Positions 1 through 11,562 of a stretch of 20,000 nt of DNA are shown in pieces. The translations under genes and the position numbers were made by a program. The stretch's first letter is position 1. Every line of letters begins with the position of its first letter. The notes under the pieces were generated by a model. That model was not told where the DNA came from and did not search any database. It was given only the letters and a program-made list of their open reading frames with translations. This DNA comes from Symbiodinium natans (lineage: Eukaryota > Sar > Dinophyceae > Suessiales > Symbiodiniaceae): positions 1,151,751 to 1,171,750 of the forward strand of contig CAJNDS010002068.1 of assembly GCA_905221605.1 (NCBI GenBank), read 5' to 3'.

Positions 1-1
1 T

Positions 2-200
2 GGGAGGCTCGCCTACATATGGACCAACGACGATGAGTTTGTCGACATCCTGACGGATTGTTTCATCTCTTTTCAAGATCGGTTTTACACCGTCACCGAG
101 ATGGCCGTCATCATGTTCGCTGTCCATCGAACCACTGACGATCGGTTCTTTCTCATGACCAACACGCCCAACGAGCGTTGGTACCCGAATGGGAGAACCC
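2..200 (+). CDS. Partial coding exon of unknown function at the left edge
   Basis: An open frame enters from the left edge and runs until the repeat array begins; the formal stop lies inside the array at about 218. The peptide includes the stretches YIWTNDDEFVDILTDCF, FYTVTEMAVIMFAVH and DDRFFLMTNTPNERW. It looks like true protein: third codon positions are mostly C or G, the composition is mixed and hydrophobic, and it contains no repeat words. The 3' boundary is uncertain; GT at 181 (after CGTTG) and a GA at 192 are possible donors. Neither gives the phase 0 needed to join the TSP1 exon at 642, so this may be another gene or an exon whose partner I cannot see. I do not recognise the family. 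Confidence 0.55.
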
Positions 201-630
201 CCAAACCCCTAAACCCCTAAACCCCTAAACCCCTAAACCCCTAAACCCCTGAACCCCTGAACCCCTAAACCCCTAAACCCCTAAACCCCTAAACCCCTAA
301 ACCCCTAAACCCCTAACCCCTAAACCCCTAAACCCCCCTAAACCCCTAACCCCTAAACCCCTAACCCCCAACCCCCCCAAACCCCTAAACCCCTAACCCC
401 TAAACCCCTAAACCCCTAAACCCCTAAACCCCTACACCCCTAACCCCCTAAACCCCTAAACCCCTAAACCCCTAAACCCCTAAACCCCTAAACCCCTACA
501 CCCCTAACCCCCTAAACCCCTAAACCCCTAAACCCCTAAACCCCTAAACCCCTAAACCCCTAAACCCCTAAACCCCTAAACCCCTAAACCCCTAAACCCC
601 TAAACCCCTAAACCCTAAACCCTAAACCCT
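196..630. repeat. Interstitial CCCCTAAA octamer array ending in CCCTAAA
   Basis: This is a long tandem array whose main unit is the octamer CCCCTAAA, with local variants (CCCCTGAA, CCCCTACA, CCCCTAA). The last few units before 630 switch to the heptamer CCCTAAA. It lies between two coding islands, so it is interstitial and not a chromosome end. Confidence 0.95.
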
Positions 631-641
631 TCCCGCGGCAG

Positions 642-702
642 GTGACGCAGAATCCGATGTACCACGGCAAGCCGTGTCCACCCTCGCTCATCGAAGCCAA
701 AG
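642..702 (+). CDS. TSP1 gene exon: C-terminal part of module A
   Basis: The acceptor is GCGGCAG before GTG, in phase 0. The peptide [20 protein letters not shown] matches the C-terminal half of a TSP1 module: a P-x-x-x-G-x-P-C core followed by L-x-E. The best donor is GC at 703 (AAAG then GCTTCT), leaving one base in phase 1. Exon 2014 accepts that base and gives IEAK then GCIRKKC, the expected fifth and sixth cysteines. The N-terminal half of this module must lie before the window, because 200-630 is pure repeat. Confidence 0.7.
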
Positions 703-816
703 GCTTCTTGTTCTTTTCTGGTGTGTGTGTGTGTGTTGTTTAGGCTTTAGGGTTTAGGGTTTAGGGTTTAGTGTTTAGGGTTTAGGGTTTAGGGTTTAGG
801 GTTGTGTGTGGGGTGT

Positions 817-849
<33 letters not shown>

Positions 850-3800
850 CAATTTAGGGTGTAGAGGGCTTTTTGGTTTTGGTGGGTGTATTTTGAGTTT
901 CATGGATAGTCATATGTAGGGTTAAGGGTTAGGGTTTGGGGTTTAGAGTGGGTAGTTATAAGTAGGGTCATAAGCACCCTAAGTAGGGTTACAAGTATAG
1001 TTGCCGTGCTTATTTACCTTACTTACAACTACCCATGAACCTCCAAGCAGGGTTTTGCCGGATTTGGTGATTTAGGGCTTTGGGGTATGCGGCTTCAGGG
1101 CGAATTTTGGAAGCAAGCGTTTCTTGGGATGGAGCCGAAGCAGAGGATCACGGGATATGTGAACATGTTCTAGGGTTTCGTTTTTACCCTAAACCCTAAA
1201 CCCTAAACCCTAAACCCTAAACCCTAAACCCTAAACCCTAAACCCTAAACCCTAAACCCTAAACCCTAAACCCTAAACCCTAAACCCTAAACCCTAAACC
1301 CTAAACCCTAAACCCTAAACCCTAAACCCTAAACCCTGATGTCGGCGAAGCTTGCTCGGCATGTCTTCGTTGACGGAAGGAAGCGGACTTGGTGTTCGTG
1401 GGTCGATCACGGCTTCTTCCTCGCGGGCTCTCCGAGAACCCAGAGACACTCCCAAAGAGCCCAATACCCCCTTAATGAAGGAAGATTCCCGAAGTCATAC
1501 TAAGGACCCCATATATTGTTTAAGGAATATTGCTTAATTAAGGGGTTTTGGGCTCACTGGGCTGCTAGACAAACAGGAGGCCGGGACCCAAAAACCCAAC
1601 ATCGCCTATGCTGGGTGCCCTCATTGCTTATGCACCAGAGATGAGATCCTGTGGAGTTGGCTTTGGGCTTATCGCGGCTTTGGGGCTGCAAAGGCGAAAT
1701 TCTAGCATCCCTGTACAGTGCCCCTGTAGGGTTTTAGGGACTTTCGGGCTAATTACAGGGTCTAAGTATAGGGTTTGTCCTTCAGAGCTTCAGGTTCAGG
1801 GTTTCAAGGTCTTGGGCGGTTTTCGGGGCTGGACTTGCCCGGCCAGATCTGGGAATCTCTTTCAGAAGAGCCTGAAGGGCCAAATATAGCTCACAACAAG
1901 CCCTAAACCCTAAACCCTAAACCCTAAACCCTAAACCCTAAACCCTAAACCCTAAACCCTAAACCCTAAACCCTAAACCCTAAACCCTAAACCCCCCCCC
2001 GCCCCCAAGAAAGGTTGCATCCGCAAGAAGTGCGGAACGGACGACGCCCAGGTCACAGCCCGGATGCCCAGCTCCCTACATTCTAACCCCTAAACCCCTA
2101 AACCCCGAAACCCCTAAACCCTAAACCCCGAAACCCCTAAACCCTAAACCCCTACACCCCAAAATCCCAAAGCCAAAAGCCAAAAGCCCTGGTGACACTT
2201 CGGGGCCTGGAGGTTTTCTGCGAGTTGGGGCTTAGGGTTGTAGGTTGGATCGGGTCTTCCAACCCTATGCCCTAAATCGCAAGGGGAGTTTTAGGGTTTA
2301 CGGTGAAGGAGAAGGGTTGTCGAGGATTTCGGATTGTACTTGGAAGGTCGGGGGACTTACTGTAGTAAGTAGGTACGAAGTAGGGCTTTTTAGTAGGGTA
2401 ATCTCATAATTGGAGTCCCCTTTCGGGTCCTTCTAGCCCTATGCCGTAAGTTGTTCAGGGTGAAACCTGGCGCCCTAGAGGAAGGTGTCCTTCAGGGATA
2501 CGTGCGGAGTAGGGTTTAGGGTTTAGGGTTTAGGGTTAGGGTTTAGGGTTTAGGGTTTAGGGTTTCGGGTTTAGGGTTCTGAACCCTAAACCCTAAACCC
2601 TAAACCCTAGACCCTAAAGTCATTCTGACTGGCTGGGAAGGGCCAGAGCAGACTTCGGCCTGAAGCCCCTAAACCCTAAGCCCTAAACTCTAAGATTTTG
2701 AGCTTCCCATTAACATCATGGAACCCTAAACCCTAAACCCGAAACCCTAAACCCTAAACCCCAAACCCTAAACCCGAAACCCCAAACCCTAAACCCCAAA
2801 CCCTAAACCCCAAACCCTAAACCCCCAAACCCCAAACCCTAAACCCCCAAACCCCAAACCCTAAACCGTAAACCCCAAACCCGAAACCCCAAACCCCAAA
2901 CCCCAAACCCTGAACCCTAAACCCTAAACCCTAGCCCTAAACCCCAAACCCCAAACCCCAAACCCTAAACCCTAAACCCTAAACCCCTTTAGGAGTGGTC
3001 CGCCTGGTCCACCTGCAGCTCTTCCTGCGGCATCGGCCACAGGGTTTGGACTCCCAGCTCCGGCGGCTCCTTGGGGTGGGGGGGTTTAGGGTTTAGGGTT
3101 TAGGGTTTAGGGTTTAGGGTTCAGGGTTTAGGGTTTAGGGTTTAGGGTTTAGGGTTAGGGTTTAGGGTTCAGGGTTTAGGGTTTAGAGTTTAGGATGTGG
3201 AGAATTCGGGGGTCTTGCTCTTTGAGACTTCGAGGAGTTGAAGCCCGGGTCGGGGGTCCAATGATGGCCTCCAAAGCCCTAATCTCTAAACCGTCCTAAA
3301 CCTACAACACACCGGAGCACAACTTCAGAAAAGACCCCCCACGCCTAGAACCCAGCGTGGGCCCTTCTTAGCTTTGGGCTTAGGGTTTAGGTTTAGGGTG
3401 TAGGGTTTAGGGTTTAGGGTACACATGCGACCGGTGCTCCTCCATCCTAACTTAGTCATCCAGTCTATCCGGACTTGCCACCTGGCCGGCACAGCCTTTC
3501 CGTGCCAGCATCTCTACCTGTCTTGCCTGCCACTCTCAATCCTAAACCCTAAACCTGGCAGATGTTTCCCGGGAGCCCGGAAGCACTTAATCAAGGAATA
3601 TACCTTAAGGCCTTAAGGCAAAAAAGGTATCCTTAGTATGTTTTAAGGTCAATTCCTTAATTAAAGGGTATTGGGCTCTTTTTGTTCGCTTATTCACATG
3701 TAGGGCTGTCACCAAGCAATGCACGGGGTGAGCCAGACTAATGAACCAAGGAAGCAAGCGCCTTCTTCGCTCGTTTGGGGGTTTCTGAGGTTCCCAGATT

Positions 3801-6800
3801 CACCCCCCAGGGAATCCACCCCTTAATTAAGGAATATTCCCTAGAATAGAATAGGGTTCCTTATCTGGCTTAAGGAACATTCCTTTATGAAGGGGTATTG
3901 GGGTGTTTCTGGGGGCCCTGTCTAGGCCAAGAAGGGTAAGCTCTATACCCTGAGCCCTTTGCATTCCTCGGTTACTCTTCCTGGAGGTTAAATGGGTAGT
4001 TATAAGAAGGGTTGTAAGCACCCTAAACAAGGTGAAAAGTATAGTTACCATACTTCTAACCCTACTGATAACTGCCCATGAACCTCCAAGTAGCCCTAAA
4101 CCCTAAATCCTAAACCCTAAACCCTAAACCCTAACCCTAAACCCCAAACCCTAAACCCTAAACCCTAAACCCCAGCCCCAGCACCAGCACCTCCAAGTAG
4201 GACGTAGATACTGACAACAGCCTGCCGCCAGCTCCGGACGCGCGAGATCACGACGGCGGCATCGGAGGCCCCCCGCCCCGGCCCCCTTAAGGGTCTGGAG
4301 CCCACCCCCCGCTGCTTTACCCCAAGCCCTAAACCCTAAACTCTAAACCCTAAACCCTATAGGTTCTTATTGGGGTGTAGGGTGTGAGGGTTTTAGTGGT
4401 CGTTTTTTGGCCCCGATGCCCCATTCAAGGGCAACGCCTGCTTCGTACTCCAGACCCCTCGGCGTTCGGGAGTCGAGGGCTGATGTGTCCTACGCAATGC
4501 AGGGGTTGGTGGTTTAGGGTTTAGGGTTAAGGCTTTAGGGTTTGGGGTTTAGAGTTTAGGGTTTAGGGTTGAGGCCGTGCCTGGGGTTGACAAAGGCGAC
4601 CCAGAATCCGAATGGCACCCTACATTCCGAAACTATTCCTCTTTTCTAGGCGATTGCTTCTCCCTAACTTAGCTTCTGGGACCTAGTCTAGGGCTTATAA
4701 GGATTAGAAAAAGAGTTCCACGCATGTTCAGGGCTCTCGGCCATTTTCAGGCTTTCACGGGATTCCGCTACGTAAGGAGAACGAGCCGATGTGTGCCAGT
4801 GTGTCATGGCAACCCTGAACCCTGGACCCTAAACCTTAAAAACCATGGACCCTAAACCCCTAAACATCTAAACGCCGAAGCCTGACATCCTCACTCTTCG
4901 GGGTTTAGGTGTCTTTTGGGTGTCGCGGGGTTGAGGGTTTAGGGTTTAAGGTTTGGCTTGTGAAGCCCTCCAGCCACCCCCCCCCCCAAAAAAAAAAAAA
5001 AAAAAGAAGAAGAGGGTTTAGGGTTTAGGGTTAAAATGAAATATTATAAAACTATTCAGACACCCACAAAAGCCCTGAGGGCCCGCCCGAACCCCAAAGC
5101 CCTCACTCTTAGAGATTCCCCCCCTCCCCCCAAACCCTAAACCCTAAAAACTCTAAACCCTAAACCCTAAACCCGTTAAGCACTCCCACCTAAACCGGTC
5201 TCAGGCTTTGGGCTGAATGGGTTTAGGGTTGGCAGCCCGCATCTTGCACCCTAAGCCTTGAACCCTAAGCCTTTAGACCCTAAACCCTGAACCCTAAACC
5301 TTGAACCCTGAACCCTGAACCCTGAACCCTAAACCCTAAACCCTGAACCCTGAATCCTGAACCCGAAGCTTCAGACCCGAAAAACATTTTTTCAGGATCG
5401 GGGGAGCGGCTTCTCTGGGGCCTTGGTCGAGTCCTCCGGCTGCCGTGGCGCAGAGGAGGCCCCCTCCCACCGGCTTTTTTGGTTTGGGGTTTGGGGTTTG
5501 TATTTGTGCGCGCGCGCGCGCGCGCGCGGGTGTGTGTGTGTGTGTGTGTGTGTCGTTTGGGGGGAGGGGAGGTTAAGTGTTTTGTTACGTCTTCAGGGTT
5601 GTTAAGAGCTTTGAGGGGCGCTAGGGCAGGGTTTAGGTGTTTCGGGATTTTGAATTTCTGTGGGCTTTCGTACGCATGGTCTCAGGGTTCGGGGTTTGGG
5701 ATCTTACGGGCAGATGTGGCTTATGGCCTTGTTCATAGGATCCCAAGACGCCGCAAAAGGATGACTGAGGAGACATCAAGGCCTTGTAAGGCTTATCAAG
5801 ATGTGGGGGTTTCCGAGAATAGGGGAACCCTTTATTGGGGGTTCCTACAGTAAGGATTATAGGATCTTGGGGGCATATGAAGGGTGCCCCTATTTTGGGA
5901 AATACCCATGTTTCAGGCTTCTGTGGCCCTTGTTAAGGCTTACTTGCTTCAGTGTACTTGTAACTCTACTTATACCTACGTACCCACGAACCTCCAAGTA
6001 CACCCTAAACCCTGAACCCTGACCCCTAAACCCTAAACCTTAAATCCCAAGTAACATTAAGTTATTCAGGCTGATGTGGCCTTAAGTTAGCTGGATTTCA
6101 AGGCTTCCTTCATGCCGGAAAGTCGGGGCCATTTCCCTAAACCCTACAGCCTACGCCCTGAACCCTACACTCAAGGCATTAGAGGAGGGACCCTAGTAAG
6201 GGACCTTAGGGGTTATTCAGGGGTGATGTAGGGGCTACTTAGGTATATAGGCACTGTAAAAGGTATTTATAGGGTTCCCTACACCCTAATTAAGCCCAGT
6301 ACGCCTGAGGTTCATGGGTACTTAGATGTAGGTTTACAAGTGCCCGAACTTATAACCATACTTCTAGCTAGCCCATGAACCTGCAAGTAAGCCCTACACC
6401 CTAGACCCTACTCTGTGGCTTGTGGTTAAGAGGTTTCAGGCTCGCGTTCTAGGTAGGAAATTGGGATAGCTCGTACTTCTTCTTGGTTTTATGAGAAGGC
6501 TCCTGTGCAGGAATCGTTTTTTCAGAGGGTTTCCGAGACCCGAAACCCCAAACCCGAAATCCTAGCCCCTAGGCTCCGCAAAGAGCCCTAAGCCCCACGC
6601 CCAAACCCTTGAGCTGGGTCTCTGGGTTTGGGGACTCAGGGGCCAGGGTCCCTACCATTCTACTAGGGTTTACCGTTCAGGGTTTTAGGGTGTACATTGG
6701 GATTACGGCTAGGGTTTAGGGTTTTGGGTTCAGGGTTTAGGGCTTCGGGCTTAGGGGTTAGGGTCACGCCCCTGAAGATCCCAGGCGGTGAACTCGGTAC

Positions 6801-9800
6801 TGCCGGCAGATGCTTTGGGAAGGGGGGGGGGGGTGTCCCCAAACCCTAGCCCTAAACCCTTATCCCTTAAAGCCGTAAACCCCTGAACCCCTGAACCCCA
6901 AACCCTATAACGTGCAAAGCCCTAAACCCGAAACCCTAAACCCGAAGCCCTAAACCCTAAACCTAAACCCTAAAGCCTAAACCCTAAAGCCCAAACCCGA
7001 AACCCTAAACCCGAAACCCTAAACCCTAAACCCGAAACCCGAAACCCCAAACCCCAAACCCAAAACCCTAAACCCGAAACCCTAAACCCGAAACCCTAAA
7101 CCCTAAACCCTAAACCCTAAACTAATTAAACCGTTTGGGGTTGTAGGCTTCGAATCTGCAGCTTTTGGAGGGATGTTTACGTGAGGGTTCCTTGCAGAGG
7201 CAACTTGAGCGGGAGAGACTCCCAAAACCTTAGGGTTTAGGGTTTGGGGCTAGGGTTTAGGGTTTAGGGCTTAGGGTTTAGGGTTTAGGGCTTAGGGTGC
7301 AGGATTTAGGGTTAAACCTACTATTGGCCTTATGAGGGTGTTTTTGCTTGGTGGTTTAGGGTTTAGGCTTTCTATTTGCCTTAAGAGGGTTTCTACTTGG
7401 AGGTTCCAGGGATTTCGGGGATTTAGGCTTTAGGGTTTAGGTTTAGGGTTTAGGTTTAGTACTATTTGCTTAAGAGCTCCCCCAAAGATGAAGAGTATTA
7501 ATCCCGAGCTCCACAGAAATGAAGAGTATTAGTCCCTAGATTACCCTTGTAAGGAAGAATAGTTCTACTTTTTGATGGTTCTTAAGCAAATAGTAGAATC
7601 GTATTTAGGTGCGAATTTCTGGTGGAGGGTTCAGGATTTAGAGCTTTAGAGGTTTAGAGGTTAGCAGTTTAGCGCTTAGGGGTTTAGGCCCTGTCAACCC
7701 TAAACCCTAAACCCACCACGATCTCAAGTCCTCGTATTGGAGCGGGACTAAAAAAGGTTAGAGCCATCTATAACTCCAAAATTACTGTAGCTACCCACTT
7801 GTCATTCCCATGAAGCCACAGAGTAGTACTACAGTAGTATGTTCTATTCTTCGTCATGAGAGCACCAGATCAACTGCTCTGGGTCCCAAAAGTTTGTCTT
7901 GTCTGCTCTGGGTCCCAAAAGGCCAGTGGTACCTGGGCTACCAAGAAAGCCTGAATCTAAACCCCCCAAGCCGAATCCCTAAACCTCAACGAATGAAACC
8001 CTAAGCCTGCAACGCCAAAGCCTATAAACCCTATAAACCCTGTAAACCCTATAAACCCTATAAACCCTATAAACCCTATAAACCCCACAAACCCTACAAA
8101 CCCCATTATATAAACCCTATAGACCCTACGAACCCTACAAACCCTAAAACCCTCCTATAAACCCTACGAACCCTACAAACCCTACAAACCTACAAACCCT
8201 ATAAACCCTACAAACCCTGCACACCCTATAAACCCTATAAACCCTACGAACCCTATAAACCCCATACACCCTACAAACCCTACAAACCCTACAAACCCCC
8301 TGCAAACCCTAAAAACCCTATAAGCCCTGTAACTGTAAACCCTACAAACCCTAAACCCTACAAACCCTGTAAACCCTACAAACTCTATAAACCCGACAAA
8401 CCCTACAAACCCTGCAAACCCTAAACCCTAAACCCTAAACCCTAAACCCTAAACCCCTCAGCGACACTCCGCGTGGCAGGGGGCCTGCGGTGGCGAAGTC
8501 GACTGCGTCTGGGCCGACTGGTCGGCCTGGGGTGGGGCACCCGAGATCGGCCTGGGGGTTTAGGGTTTAGGGTTTAGGGTTTAGGGTTTAGGGTTTAGGG
8601 TTTAGGGTTTAGGGTTCGGGTCCGCCCTCATAGAGGGGGCTTAGGGTCAGGTTCGGTGCCTTTTGGTGGTTTGGAGACTTCGGGTCGGGTTTGGAATTCT
8701 AGGTTCTTTGTGGCTTAGCTGCATCAACATTTGTTTGGGCGCCTGCATTAGCCCTGAGCCCTAGTAGAAATTAAGTAGGTCGGTTGTTGGCATGCCTCGT
8801 GCAAGAGATGGGCAAAAACGGAAATGCCAAAAAACTCTCCGGATTCCTGCGCTGCCGGCGCATTTGTGCACGGGAACAATGGCACCGCATGCCTGATAAC
8901 CCCACGATTGTTTAGGGTTCAGAGAGGGTAGCTATGCCAATCAGCGGAAGTCATGTGCCGCCCCGAAACCAAAAGCCTAAACCCCCCTAAGCCCCAAAAC
9001 CAACCCTAAACCCTGAACCCTGCACCCTGAACCCTAAACCCTAAACCCTGAAGCCCTAAACCCTAAACCCTAAACCCTAAACCCTAAACCCTAAACCCTA
9101 AACCCTAAACCCTAAACCCTAAACCCTAAACCCTAAACCCTAAACCCTAAACCCTAAACCCTAAACCCTAAACCCTAAAAACCCTAAACCCTAACCCTAA
9201 ACCCTAAAAACCCTAAACCCTAACCCTAAACCCAACCATGGTTTCGAGGCACCTGCTCGGCCACCTGTGGCTTCGGCTTCAGGACGGCTCCAGTTCTGGG
9301 GGGGGGGGGGGGGGGCTACTTTGGGGTGAAGGGTTTAGGGTTTAGGGTTAGGGGTTTAGGGTTTAAGAGTTTGGGGTTTAGGGTTTAGGGTTTGGGGTTT
9401 AGGGTTTAGGGTTAAGGGTATGGGTCCGAAGAATTTCGAATCATATTCCCTTATTGTTCAGGGTTTAGGCTTGGGGTTCAAGGGATGAGGACTCGTACCC
9501 CTAAGGTTGTAGCCCCAAAAGTTCCCCCAAAAACACGTTGCTAATATGGCTCTTACTTTCTCTTAGGGATCCGCAAAAGGGACCCCAAAACACAAGGGTG
9601 CAACCTTAAGAGCCCAAGGTAGATCCCCCAGATAGGGTTTAGGGTTTAGGGTTTAGGGTTTAGGGTTTAGGGTTTAGGGTTTAGGGCTCTAGAGGTTGGG
9701 GCTTGACACAGGGCTCGGGGACTCGTTTGGGGCCCTGTGGGTTCCTTATAGGGCTACAGGTTTTTGGAGGTTTTCTACTATTTTTTTTATCTTGCTTAAG

Positions 9801-11530
9801 AACCACCCCCAAAAAGATGAAGAGAGTCTTCCTTAGTAGGGCAACGTAGGGACTATTATCCCTTGTTTTGTGCCTTAAACCCTAAACCCTAAACCCTAAA
9901 CCCTAAACCCTAAACCCTAAACCTTATACCCTAAACCCTAAATCCTAAACCCTAAACCCTAAACCCTAAGGGGTTCTTAACCAATGAGTAGCGATCCCTT
10001 AAAGTTGAGGGCTTTCGATTTTGGGGTTTGGGGTTTGGGTTTTAGGATTTAGGGTTTAGGATTTAGGATTTAGGATTTAGGGTTTGGGGTTTGGGGTTTA
10101 TGGTTTTGAGTTCAAGGTTTTGTCTTTAGGCAGTCCCCTGAGAAGTTGTAGTTTATGTCCATATACGACGCAAGAAGCCTGGAGGTTTGTTGGGCCATAG
10201 AGTTTAGGGCCAGTTGAGGGTTGAGGGTTGAGGGTTTTTAGAGTTTAGGGCTTAAAGGTTCTTGGGGGTGTGAAGTCTTGAGTTGCGGGTTCCACGTAGT
10301 GCTCAAGGGCTTTAGGGCTTCCGTTTTCGGATGAATGCGCAACTAGAGGGTTGGGGGTTCAGGGGTTAGGGCTTTAGTGTTTGGGACTTTGGGTTTTGGG
10401 GGGTTTGAGGTTCACCCTAAACCCTAAACCCTAAACCCTAAACCCTAAACCCTAAACCCTAAACCCTAAACCCCTGTTTCGGTACACATGACCCAACATA
10501 CCCATTCAATATCGGATCTTAAGGGCTCCTGGGCTTCGGCATAGGGCTTTCCGGCTTCTGGGTTTGGGGGTTGCGGGCTTAGGTTTTAAAGGGGAAAGGA
10601 TTCGGCGTAGATGTTTAAACCCTACCCGAAACCTAAACCCGAAACACTAAACCCTGAACCCTCGACCCTAAACCCGAAACCGTCTGGGTTGAGTGGGTTT
10701 CGGGTTTAACACGCGTGATGAAGGTTTGGGGATTAACTAATCAGGATGCAGGGCAATGAATTAAGTTCCTTGACCTCAAACCCTCGATGGAGAGACTGAG
10801 CCTTTGGCGCAGCACGAGGCGGCCGGTTTAGGGTTTAGGGTTTAGGGTTTAGGGTTTAGGGCTTAGGGTTTAGGGTTTAGGGTTTAGGGTTTAGGGTTTA
10901 GGGTTTAGGGTTTAGGGTTTAGGGTTTAGGGTGTAGGGTGTAGGGTTTAGGGTTTGGGGTTCTGAGGCCAGAGGTTCGTCAGCTCTTCTACGACTCAGCA
11001 GCCTGACCGGAGTCTCCGACTCATTGGCATCAGTCCGTACAGTTGTTCAGATTAATTAGCCTCATCGAAGGCACCTGTTGAGACGAGGGTGACTCGCTTG
11101 GCTGGGTGGTCCTCAGCCAGTCACCTTCATGGGTAGTTTTAAGTCAGGTTAAACGTGTGGTAACTATGCTTGGAACCCTCATGAGATTGCTGATAACCCT
11201 ACTTATAACTGCCCATGAACCTCCAAGTAAACTCCAAACCCTAAACCCTAAACCATAAACCCTAAACCCTAAACCCTAAAAACCCAAGCCCTTAACCCGA
11301 AGCCGCCCCGACGTCGGAGGTCGCGCAAGCGCCACATCGCCAAGCATCCGAAAGAGGCAGCTGGGCTCCGGGGAACCCTAAACCTAAACCCTATATAGAC
11401 CCTAAACCCTAAACCCTAAACCGAATTTAACCCTATTAAACTTTACCAACCCTATAACCCCTATAAACCCTCTAAACCCTGGACCCTGAACCCTGGACCC
11501 TGACTTTGGAGTCAGGGTTTAGGGCTGGGT

Positions 11531-11562
<32 letters not shown>

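Noticed and set aside
196-630. Chromosome end or true telomere
   Set aside because: Coding islands lie on both sides and more arrays of both orientations follow, so the arrays are interstitial.
1186-1337. CRISPR-like array
   Set aside because: It is a pure tandem heptamer with no spacers, in a eukaryotic context.
3827-4051. Minus-strand 74-codon open frame
   Set aside because: It spans parts of a family 2 and a family 1 element; the frame is open by chance across inverted repeats.
5423-5853. Overlapping open frames through the GC/TG microsatellite
   Set aside because: The peptides are microsatellite translation (Arg/Ala and Val/Cys runs) without domains.
10788-10825. Small exon before the TTTAGGG array
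   Set aside because: The context is exon-like, but no frame gives a TSP1 segment and exons 9249 and 11320 share a split Arg codon without it.
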